From Chloroflexota bacterium (GTDB lineage: Bacteria > Chloroflexota > Anaerolineae > B4-G1), in contig QMOC01000025.1 of the NCBI GenBank assembly GCA_003648085.1, positions 1 through 11,496 on the forward strand: a stretch of DNA of 11,496 bases, in the 5' to 3' direction. Position 1 is the stretch's first letter, and each line of letters opens with the position of its first letter. The position numbers and the translations under genes are program-made. The notes beneath the pieces were generated by a model. The model was not told the DNA's origin. It ran no database searches and saw nothing but the letters and a program-made list of their open reading frames with translations. Below, piece after piece: positions 1 to 5,016 of the stretch.

Positions 1-581
1 CGCCCCACCGCGCTTATGATACCGACGGTCATCGTCCCTTCCAGCCCGAAAGGATTGCCAATGGCGATTACCTGCTGCCCCACCTGGAGCGTGCTCGAAT
101 CGCCCAGTTCCAGCGGCGTCAATCGTTCAGGAGGGACGTCCACCCGGATCACCGCCAGGTCAGAATATGGGTCCTGGCCCAGGATCTGGGCGTCGGCCAC
201 GTTGCCATCGGAGAAGGTGACCTGGATAACATCGGCCTCCTCAACGACGTGATTATTGGTAACGATGTGCCCCTCCGTATCTATCATAAAGCCAGACCCT
301 GTGCCGAGGGGCACGAGCGTTCTCCCTTGCTTCACCAATACCTTGATGTAGACCACGCCCGGATTGACCCGTTGGTAGAGATTAATCAGCAGGGCATCTT
401 CCGCGTCTGCCTCGGCGATGACCTCTTCCGGCAGAGGGGTAGGAGTGACGACGATCACAGGTACAGGCGTAGGAGGCGGAGGCGCGGTTGGGGTGGAGAC
501 AAAGAAGAATTCCTCACCGCTGCAGGCCAGCATAGCCAACATCAGAGGCAATATGAGCAATAGACGCTTACGAAAGGTCAT
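1..581 (-). CDS. htrA: HtrA/DegP-like trypsin-family serine protease, lipoprotein (C-terminus beyond window)
   Basis: Periplasm- or surface-exposed quality-control protease of the S1C family. The 193 residues visible begin [20 protein letters not shown], a signal peptide with a degenerate lipobox (MLAC, Cys20), so a lipid anchor is likely. A Thr/Pro-rich linker follows (about 29-52), then the protease N-terminal barrel. TNNHVV carries the catalytic His111, YSDLAVI carries Asp141, and [20 protein letters not shown] (about 168-187) precedes the catalytic Ser, which lies outside the window together with any PDZ domain. The ATG at 581 follows an AAGGAG Shine-Dalgarno at good spacing and overlaps the 3' end of the upstream DnaJ-type gene by 14 nt, so the two are probably one operon with translational coupling. 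The family call is firm from the two catalytic motifs. The substrate and whether it has PDZ domains cannot be seen. Confidence 0.93.
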   Translation of the reverse strand, partial: MTFRKRLLLILPLMLAMLACSGEEFFFVSTPTAPPPPTPVPVIVVTPTPLPEEVIAEADAEDALLINLYQRVNPGVVYIKVLVKQGRTLVPLGTGSGFMIDTEGHIVTNNHVVEEADVIQVTFSDGNVADAQILGQDPYSDLAVIRVDVPPERLTPLELGDSSTLQVGQQVIAIGNPFGLEGTMTVGIISAVG

Positions 582-1554
582 TCTCTCTCCTTCCTCGAAT
601 GTGGGCCAGTTCCTTGAACAGTTCCCGCTCGCGGGCGCTCAGCCTTTGGGGAATCTGTACCTGGACCGTGACCAGCAGATCGCCACGTCGCTTCGGATTG
701 CGCGGGTTGGGCATCCCTTTGCCACGCAGACGGAAGGTCTTACCGCTGTTTGTGCCGGGGGGAATCTTCAGCGCCACATCGCCATTCAGCGTCGGCACCC
801 GCACCTGACCGCCCAACACGGCGGTGTACAGATCCACGTCAACCTTGCAGCGCAGGTTATCCCCCTCGCGTCTGAAGACCGGATGTGGCTTGACCGTAAC
901 GTTTAGGTAAAGGTCACCAGGCGAACCACCCCCATAGCCAGGGGCTCCTTTGCCGGCGACCCGTACCTTTGACCCACTCCGCGCTCCCGGCGGGATCTTC
1001 ACCCGAATCCGGTGCCCATTCTGCTCCAACACACAGGTGGTGCCGTGGAATGCTTCCTCCAACGTGATCTCCACTGAGGCTTCTACATCCTGCCCCCGCA
1101 ATGTGCGTTGGCGCGTCGTGCGGCGGAAGAGATCCTCAACGGTGTGCGCGCGCCCCGCGCCGCCCATCCCACCAAAGATGGCACGGAAGAAATCCGAAAA
1201 CATATCCGCGCCTGCGCCACCGAAGAGATCGCCCAGGTCGCCACTCCATTCGACGCGCACCCCTCCAGGCGCACCGGCGAACCACTGGGACCAGTCAAAC
1301 TGACCAGGATCATAGCCCATACGCTGCCACTGCTGCCAACTGGCACCCAAGCGGTCGTACTTGGCCCGCTTCTCGGGATCGCTCAGGACTTCGTAAGCCT
1401 CGTTAATCTCCTTGAATTTCTCCTCGGCTTGCTTATCCCCTGGATTGACATCGGGATGAAATTGGCGGGCCAACCGACGGTAGGCCCGCTTAATCTCCTT
1501 CTCACCGGCGTTCCGGTCCACGCCCAGAATCTTGTAGTAATCCTTGTACTCCAT
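568..1554 (-). CDS. Class B DnaJ / CbpA-type Hsp40 co-chaperone
   Basis: Co-chaperone that delivers clients to DnaK and stimulates its ATPase. The protein is 328 aa. Residues 4-69 form the J domain with the invariant HPD at 33-35. Residues 70-140 form a Gly/Phe/Trp-rich spacer with an unusually aromatic stretch (WQQW, FDWSQWF). Residues about 155-222 and 228-303 are the two C-terminal substrate-binding beta domains ([18 protein letters not shown] and RRGDLLVTV are typical). No CxxCxGxG zinc repeats are present, so this is the CbpA/class B type rather than canonical DnaJ. I chose the ATG at 1554 over the in-frame GTG at 1560 because GGGG sits 8 nt before the ATG but only 2 nt before the GTG. 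It has its own promoter and is followed by the overlapping HtrA-like gene, a sensible fold-or-degrade pair. No CIRCE heat-shock operator was seen upstream. Confidence 0.95.
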   Translation of the reverse strand: MEYKDYYKILGVDRNAGEKEIKRAYRRLARQFHPDVNPGDKQAEEKFKEINEAYEVLSDPEKRAKYDRLGASWQQWQRMGYDPGQFDWSQWFAGAPGGVRVEWSGDLGDLFGGAGADMFSDFFRAIFGGMGGAGRAHTVEDLFRRTTRQRTLRGQDVEASVEITLEEAFHGTTCVLEQNGHRIRVKIPPGARSGSKVRVAGKGAPGYGGGSPGDLYLNVTVKPHPVFRREGDNLRCKVDVDLYTAVLGGQVRVPTLNGDVALKIPPGTNSGKTFRLRGKGMPNPRNPKRRGDLLVTVQVQIPQRLSARERELFKELAHIRGRRENDLS

Positions 1555-1593
1555 TCCCACTACCCCACAACAGCCTGCTTCGTACCGGCAATC

Positions 1594-1622
1594 ATTCTAT
1601 ACCCTAAGTCTTCCTCTGTCAA
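1594..1622 (-). promoter_or_regulatory. Sigma70-type promoter of the DnaJ-htrA unit
   Basis: Reading the minus strand, the -35 box TTGACA (1617-1622, perfect) is separated by 17 nt from the -10 box TAGAAT (1594-1599, 5 of 6). Transcription would start near 1587 and give a leader of about 33 nt before the ATG at 1554. The box match and spacing are seen directly; activity is inferred. Confidence 0.75.
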
Positions 1623-1663
1623 ATTGATTAGAGTCTGGCTAAAATTCGTGGGGAGAAAAGGCC

Positions 1664-1709
1664 GGAGGCCCCGCTTCAGCGGGGATTTTCCGGCTGAAGC
1701 CGGACGTCC
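1664..1709. repeat. 46-nt double-hairpin repeat, copy A
   Basis: Starts GGAGGCC and contains two consecutive 6-bp hairpins, CCCCGC-TTCA-GCGGGG followed by a CCGGC-TGAA-GCCGG hairpin, and ends GGACGTCC as a diverged form of GGGCCTCC. The outer ends GGAGG and CCTCC-like can also pair, giving a cloverleaf-like fold. It is the same length and layout as copies at 1716 and 4822. It lies between the rplY terminator and the DnaJ promoter, and no coding function is apparent. Confidence 0.85.
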
Positions 1710-1715
1710 CACTCC

Positions 1716-1761
1716 GGAGGCCACGCTTCAGCGGGGATCTCCCGGCTGAAGCCGGGCCTCC
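1716..1761. repeat. 46-nt double-hairpin repeat, copy B
   Basis: Same orientation as copy A and starting exactly 52 nt after it. GGAGGCC, then a CGC-TTCA-GCG hairpin with one mismatch in the left arm (A in place of C), then a perfect CCCGGC-TGAA-GCCGGG hairpin and GGGCCTCC. The outer GGAGGCC and GGCCTCC arms are perfectly complementary. Confidence 0.85.
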
Positions 1762-1783
1762 ACCCGAGTTCTTCGATACACTC

Positions 1784-1820
1784 AAAAGCGGAGACGAACT
1801 TACCTCGTCGTCTCCGCTTT
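1784..1820 (-). terminator. Rho-independent terminator of rplY
   Basis: A perfect 13-bp stem (1785-1797 pairing with 1808-1820) with a 10-nt loop. On the minus strand the stem is followed by a short T run (TTTT, then GAG). It begins 26 nt downstream of the rplY stop codon. The long perfect stem makes termination likely, although the T tract is short. Confidence 0.85.
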
Positions 1821-1845
1821 GCTTCTCCTTCGCCCACCGTTGACC

Positions 1846-2511
1846 CTACCCGCCGGCCGTCTCCTTCGTCGTGGCTTCCCCGATGACTTCGACCTCCTCT
1901 GCCTCAGGTACTGCTTCCTCCGCCTCTATCTCCTCCCTCGCCTCCAACGGAACAATGCGTACGATCATCTCGTCAGGGTCGGTGAGGATCTTCATACCGG
2001 CGGGGACGGCCAGATCGCGCACGTGCAATGCCTGGTCCACCTCGGTCAAATCCGAAAGATCCACCTCAATTGCGTCCACGAGATTGCCAGGCAGACACTC
2101 GACTTCGACAGTAGAGAGCCCTTGTAATAGGATACCCTGTTTCTGCTCCACTACCGGGGACTCCCCCACTATCTCCAACGGCACCTCAGCCGTGAGGCGC
2201 TCGGTCATCATCACGCGATAAAAGTCCACATGCAGCAGGGTGCCTCGGATGGGATCACGCTGCACGTCACGCAGGAGGGCCATCTCAGGCCGCCTTTGGC
2301 CTTTGACCTTAACACGAATGAGTTGGCTGCCGCCGACGTGCGAGAGCATATGTTGCAAATCCCGCGCTTCAAACTGCAAAGGTACAGGGTCGAACCCGTG
2401 TCCATACATCACACCCGGCACCCACCCCTGCCGTCGCAGTCGCTTCACCTGCTTGCCTATCACCGTCCGCCTTTCGGCTATCAGTTCAACCTGCTCTGTT
2501 TGTTGATCCAT
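1846..2511 (-). CDS. rplY: Large ribosomal subunit protein bL25, long CTC/TL5 form
   Basis: Binds 5S rRNA at the central protuberance of the large ribosomal subunit. The protein is 221 aa. Residues about 5-95 are the L25 5S-binding domain, with VPGVMYG at 31-37 and the highly typical LLRDVQRDPIRGTLLHVDF block at 79-97. Residues about 100-187 are the TL5/CTC C-terminal beta domain (VPLEIVGESP, LSTVEVECLPGNLVDAIEVDLS). Residues 189-221 are an acidic Glu/Ala/Val tail, common in the long form. The ATG at 2511 has GAGG at 6 nt spacing. It is a single-gene unit with its own promoter upstream and a strong hairpin terminator downstream. The long form occurs in thermophiles and many Gram-positive or deep-branching phyla, unlike the 94-aa E. 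coli version. Confidence 0.97.
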   Translation of the reverse strand: MDQQTEQVELIAERRTVIGKQVKRLRRQGWVPGVMYGHGFDPVPLQFEARDLQHMLSHVGGSQLIRVKVKGQRRPEMALLRDVQRDPIRGTLLHVDFYRVMMTERLTAEVPLEIVGESPVVEQKQGILLQGLSTVEVECLPGNLVDAIEVDLSDLTEVDQALHVRDLAVPAGMKILTDPDEMIVRIVPLEAREEIEAEEAVPEAEEVEVIGEATTKETAGG

Positions 2512-2540
2512 TCACCACCTCGTTTCTTCGTCTTTCAATC

Positions 2541-2564
2541 GGACGGGCGGGATTTGGCCCGTCC
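2541..2564 (-). promoter_or_regulatory. Stem-loop in the rplY mRNA leader
   Basis: A perfect 8-bp stem (2541-2548 with 2557-2564, GGACGGGC against GCCCGTCC) and an 8-nt loop lie inside the predicted leader of about 60 nt, some 20 nt upstream of the Shine-Dalgarno. It is not followed by a T run, so it is not an obvious terminator. It could stabilise the mRNA or act in feedback control; the function is unknown. Confidence 0.4.
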
Positions 2565-2577
2565 ACACGGCTGCGCT

Positions 2578-2606
2578 ATTGTAGCGCAAACGGTCGCTTT
2601 CGTCAA
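2578..2606 (-). promoter_or_regulatory. Sigma70-type promoter of rplY
   Basis: On the minus strand, -35 TTGACG (2601-2606, 5 of 6) is followed after exactly 17 nt by -10 TACAAT (2578-2583, 5 of 6). The start site is expected near 2571, giving a leader of about 60 nt. The -35 box ends 17 bp from the edge of the palindromic element beginning at 2624. Confidence 0.8.
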
Positions 2607-2623
2607 GCGCGATTCCATCGCCC

Positions 2624-2822
2624 CAGCGTTGAAGAATACAGGGCTTGTAACCACTCAGCCGACCTCAGTATAGGGCGTTGGAGCGCATCCTTTGGGACGC
2701 AGACGAACGCCGCCAAACGCTGATTTTTGAATTTGATCTGCGGAAATCTGCGTTAATCTGCGTCCGATCTCAAATCTGGCGGAACGGCTGAGCAGTTACC
2801 AAGGCTCCATTCTTCAACGCTG
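2624..2822. mobile_element. MITE-like 199-bp palindromic element, non-coding
   Basis: The ends are 38-bp imperfect terminal inverted repeats (2624-2661 and 2785-2822). The outer 14 bp, CAGCGTTGAAGAAT, match perfectly, and about 30 of 38 positions match overall, including TCAGCCG at the inner edge. Further inverted segments lie inside: 2695-2703 with 2757-2765 (9 bp) and 2716-2726 with 2744-2754 (10 of 11). Most of the element can therefore fold into one long interrupted hairpin. It also holds three ATCTGCG-led units at an exact 10-bp period (2736-2765). There is no ORF and no clear target-site duplication. Size and architecture fit a miniature inverted-repeat element. It sits between the divergent promoters of rplY and the LysM gene. 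Whether it moves, and which transposase would act on it, are unknown. Confidence 0.6.
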
Positions 2823-2861
2823 CCGACGAGCCCATCTATCACTAGCGTGTGGCGGTAGATG

Positions 2862-2870
2862 TGGTATAAT
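2862..2870 (+). promoter_or_regulatory. Extended -10 promoter of the LysM lipoprotein gene
   Basis: TGG followed by a perfect TATAAT (2865-2870) forms an extended -10 (TGn-TATAAT). No convincing -35 box is seen (CTAGCG at 17 nt). Extended -10 promoters tolerate this. Start near 2877, leader about 22 nt. Confidence 0.65.
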
Positions 2871-2898
2871 CAATATTAAACGCACTGGAGTCTGGCAT

Positions 2899-3909
2899 GT
2901 GAAGACGATGCTTGACCTGAAATCCCGTTACATCCATCTTACCCTTTTGGTGACAGCACTGACGGTATTGACGGCCTGCGGCAAAGTGATCACCCCTCAG
3001 CCGACCGTCGTCACCCTGCCGGCGGACACAGCAACCCCTGCACCTACACCCACACTTCGCCCCACCGCCACAGCACCTCTCATCCCGCCGGCTGCTACGG
3101 CAACGCCGACCATCACCCCCACACCGGTCATCCATATTGTTCAAGAAGGAGAGACACTGCTGAGCATCGCTTATGACTACGGGGTGAGCCTGTCGGCGCT
3201 CCAGGCGGTCAACGGCATTGAGAATCCCCAGTTCCTGCAAGTGGGACAGAGGCTGATTATCCCCACCGGGGAGGAGGCGTCCGAAACCACACCTGGCCTG
3301 CTGCTGCCCACCCCCACGCCGCTGCCCTTTGGCGTGCAAGGCGTCGCTCTCTACGAGACCCCCGTCGGCAGCCTCGAATGTCTGGGGGAAGTGGTCAACA
3401 CCACTGCCTTCACTCTGACGAACGTGCTCGTGCGCGTCACGCTCTACGACGACGCCGGGGCTGCACTGGCGGCGGGAGACGCCTTCGCGGCGGCGGACCT
3501 CATCCCGCCTGGCAGACGCTCTCCCTTCCGCATCCTGTTCACGGTTCCGCCTCCGGCCTGGTCCAGCCCACAGGTGACAATCATCCGTGGCGAGGCGGCC
3601 GGCGCACTGGCTGCCTCCTACGTGCCGATTGCCGTGACCGAGGTAGAAGGCCAGCCCTCCGGCTCGCAGTTCCGGGTGAGCGGGGTGGTGCGGAACACCA
3701 GCGCGGAGCAGGCTGCTGGCAGCGTGAACGTCATCGTGACAACCTACGACGCCCAGGGGCTGGTCACAGGGTTTCGACAGGGAACAGCGGAGATCGAAGG
3801 CACGCTCGCGCCCGGTGCCACAGCGCCGTTCACCCTGCTGTTCAACTTCCATGGTGATGTCCCTGCCGATTTCAACACCATCGCGCTGGGTCGCGTCCCG
3901 GCTGAATAA
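2899..3909 (+). CDS. LysM-domain lipoprotein with two FxLyD-like repeats
   Basis: Probable cell-envelope lipoprotein of 336 aa. Signal peptide with a classical lipobox LTAC (Cys27), then a Thr/Pro-rich linker (about 31-76). Residues 79-123 form one LysM peptidoglycan-binding domain (HIVQEGETLLSIAYDYGVSL through VGQRLIIP). A second Thr/Pro linker follows. Residues about 157-230 and 247-333 are two related beta-sandwich repeats of the FxLyD kind, each with G-V-x-N-T followed by V-x-V-T-x-Y-D and a late 'P-G-x-x-x-P-F' turn. Start is GTG at 2899, chosen because GGAG lies 8 nt upstream; the ATG at 2908 has no such site. The gene is followed after 91 nt by plsC on the same strand. Family knowledge supports wall binding through LysM. 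The role of the FxLyD pair is not known; it may bind a partner protein or glycan. Confidence 0.85.
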   Translation: MKTMLDLKSRYIHLTLLVTALTVLTACGKVITPQPTVVTLPADTATPAPTPTLRPTATAPLIPPAATATPTITPTPVIHIVQEGETLLSIAYDYGVSLSALQAVNGIENPQFLQVGQRLIIPTGEEASETTPGLLLPTPTPLPFGVQGVALYETPVGSLECLGEVVNTTAFTLTNVLVRVTLYDDAGAALAAGDAFAAADLIPPGRRSPFRILFTVPPPAWSSPQVTIIRGEAAGALAASYVPIAVTEVEGQPSGSQFRVSGVVRNTSAEQAAGSVNVIVTTYDAQGLVTGFRQGTAEIEGTLAPGATAPFTLLFNFHGDVPADFNTIALGRVPAE

Positions 3910-3948
3910 TTCAGGATCTTTGGGATTTCCTGTTCGGGCCTCCGGTGC

Positions 3949-3995
3949 ACCCACCACGGCAATTCCCAGGGAGCCGTGATTCATCGGTGGGAGGG
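3949..3995 (+). promoter_or_regulatory. Possible ribosome-site-masking hairpin before plsC
   Basis: CACGGC (3955-3960) pairs with GCCGTG (3973-3978), and CCCACC (3950-3955) can pair with GGTGGG (3986-3991), which overlaps the start of the GGAGGG Shine-Dalgarno (3990-3995) before the TTG start. Seen as complementarity only; energy was not computed. Confidence 0.3.
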
Positions 3996-4000
3996 TAGCC

Positions 4001-4624
4001 TTGTTGTACCGTATTCTGCGCGCCATCGTCAACGTCCTGTTTAGCCTGATCGCCCGCTGGGAGTACGTCGGGCTGGAGAACATTCCTTCCGAACCGCCGT
4101 ATATCCTGGTGACCAATCACCTGTCGGTCTTCGACCTTCCCCTCATACTGACCATATGCCCGCACCCTATCCATGCCTTCGCTGCAGCCAAGCACAAGCG
4201 CAATCCGCTCTACGCCCCACTGCTGGCGATAGCGGGCTCCATCTGGGTGCGGCGGGGTGAGGTGGACCGTAAGGCGCTGCGGGAGGCGCTGGATGTGCTG
4301 AAACGCGGAGAGGTGTTGGGGATGGCCCCGGAGGGTACCCGCGCCCGCGGCACTTACGCACTGCAGAAAGGGAAGACTGGCGCGGCCTACCTGGCCACTC
4401 GCGCCAACGTCCCTATTGTGCCGGTGGGACTGACCGGCACTGAGAAGATCAAGCGCAACCTGCCCCGGCTGCGCCGTACCCACGTGCGGATTGTCGTCGG
4501 TAAGCCCTTCCGCCTGCCCGAAAGCGGTCGGGTGCGCGGTCAGAAGTTGCGCGAGTACACCGACCTGATTATGCATCGCATCGCCGAACTGCTGCCAGAG
4601 GAGTATCGGGGAGTATATGGCTAG
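4001..4624 (+). CDS. plsC: 1-acyl-sn-glycerol-3-phosphate acyltransferase (PlsC family)
   Basis: Membrane-associated acyltransferase that adds the second acyl chain to lysophosphatidic acid to make phosphatidic acid, the phospholipid precursor. 207 aa, short for the family, as is common in bacteria. An N-terminal hydrophobic helix (about 4-18) leads to the catalytic TNHLSVFDLP block with the HX4D pair His40 and Asp45. Block II surrounds GSIWVRRGE (79-87). Block III is APEGTRARG (109-117), which binds the glycerol-phosphate. Block IV is VPIVPVGLTG (137-146). The start is TTG at 4001 with GGAGG 6 nt upstream; a stop in frame at 3977 limits other choices. It follows the LysM gene by 91 nt without an obvious terminator, so co-transcription is possible. 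Acyl-donor and acceptor preference cannot be read from sequence, so a general lysophospholipid acyltransferase is the safest name. Confidence 0.93.
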   Translation: MLYRILRAIVNVLFSLIARWEYVGLENIPSEPPYILVTNHLSVFDLPLILTICPHPIHAFAAAKHKRNPLYAPLLAIAGSIWVRRGEVDRKALREALDVLKRGEVLGMAPEGTRARGTYALQKGKTGAAYLATRANVPIVPVGLTGTEKIKRNLPRLRRTHVRIVVGKPFRLPESGRVRGQKLREYTDLIMHRIAELLPEEYRGVYG

Positions 4625-4770
4625 TGGGTGCGCTCCCTCAGCCCGCGACGTGCCATCCTTCCCCTCTCACCTGGCAACCAACACCATCGCATTCCTCAAA
4701 TCATCCGTTTATCCGCCGTCCATCCGTTGCATCGGCCAATGAGGCGGTAAACAAATACCCTGACGAAACC
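4625..4770. other. Intergenic stretch after plsC with ATCCG cluster
   Basis: No gene or convincing terminator is visible in the 146 nt between plsC and the importer promoter. It contains a small run of ATCCG words (4703-4727, three copies, followed by ATCGG), reminiscent of the ATCTGCG words in the 2624-2822 element. Confidence 0.5.
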
Positions 4771-4798
4771 TTGACATTCAACGGTTTTGACGTATACT
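4771..4798 (+). promoter_or_regulatory. Sigma70-type promoter of the peptide-importer operon
   Basis: Perfect -35 TTGACA (4771-4776), 16-nt spacer and -10 TATACT (4793-4798, 5 of 6). The start is expected near 4805, which would place the third 46-nt repeat and about 210 nt of leader inside the mRNA. This is the only strong promoter seen ahead of the five importer genes. Confidence 0.75.
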
Positions 4799-4821
4799 AG
4801 TTCCCAGTGCAAAGGGGAGTT

Positions 4822-4867
4822 GGAGGCCCGGCTTCAGCCGGGAAAACCCCGATAAATCGGGGCCTCC
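4822..4867. repeat. 46-nt double-hairpin repeat, copy C (inverted)
   Basis: The same element as copies A and B but in the opposite orientation and exactly 46 nt long: GGAGGCC, hairpin CCCGGC-TTCA-GCCGGG, AAAA, hairpin CCCCGA-TAAA-TCGGGG, GGCCTCC. Relative to copy A the innermost pair of the second hairpin is changed from C-G to A-T on both sides, so pairing is kept. Flanking GTGCAAA (4807-4813) and TTTGCAC (4875-4881) add an outer stem. It lies in the predicted 5' leader of the importer mRNA. Confidence 0.85.
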
Positions 4868-4901
4868 GTCGAGTTTTGCACCGCAAACATAGGCGCACCT
4901 G

Positions 4902-4934
4902 ATGGAAAACCTGACAGCACGCGAAAGGAGGTGA
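4902..4934 (+). CDS. Possible leader micro-ORF 1 (10 codons)
   Basis: ATG at 4902 opens MENLTARERR and stops at TGA 4932-4934, overlapping the ATG of the next micro-ORF (TGATG). Its own Shine-Dalgarno is weak. It ends within the perfect anti-SD match at 4924-4935. Translation is unproven and it may be chance. Confidence 0.2.
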   Translation: MENLTARERR

Positions 4935-4935
4935 T
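4924..4935 (+). promoter_or_regulatory. Perfect 12-nt Shine-Dalgarno match in the importer leader
   Basis: AAAGGAGGTGAT matches the complement of the usual 16S rRNA 3' end over 12 nt. It lies about 80 nt before the binding-protein start, which has its own GGAGG (5005-5009). The nearest ATG (4934) is only 2 nt from GGAGG, so it may act as a standby site or serve a leader peptide. Confidence 0.5.
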
Positions 4936-4969
4936 GCCCTGGGGTACACTCTTCTGCTTTCCATATTAA
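4934..4969 (+). CDS. Possible leader micro-ORF 2 (11 codons)
   Basis: ATG at 4934, coding MPWGTLFCFPY, then TAA at 4967-4969. It shares the A of the preceding stop codon and abuts the strongest Shine-Dalgarno match in the window, although the spacing is too short for ideal initiation. It stops 47 nt before the binding-protein ATG. A regulatory leader peptide is possible; expression is unproven. Confidence 0.25.
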   Translation: MPWGTLFCFPY

Positions 4970-5016
4970 CCCGAGTCTGTGTAACCATTCCACTTGCTAA
5001 CTAAGGAGGAGACGTG

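Noticed and set aside
1108..1749. Plus-strand open frame of 213 codons running through the DnaJ gene into the repeats
   Set aside because: Its C-terminal 'FSGDFPAEAG' is just translation of the 46-nt repeats; the rest is antisense to the J-domain gene.
1664..1761. CRISPR array
   Set aside because: Two 46-nt palindromic repeats with only 6 nt between them, no spacers of normal length and no cas genes.
2842..4116. Long minus-strand open frame of 424 codons opposite the LysM lipoprotein gene
   Set aside because: Product is Arg/Gly/Cys-rich without any family pattern, and it lies antisense to a gene with clear lipobox and LysM domain; a GC-rich shadow frame.
4797..4993. Small minus-strand frames over the importer leader
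   Set aside because: They consist of translated repeat copy C and leader sequence, with no usable start signal.
4805..5016. Known riboswitch in the importer leader
   Set aside because: No recognisable conserved core of a described riboswitch class; structure is explained mainly by the repeat.
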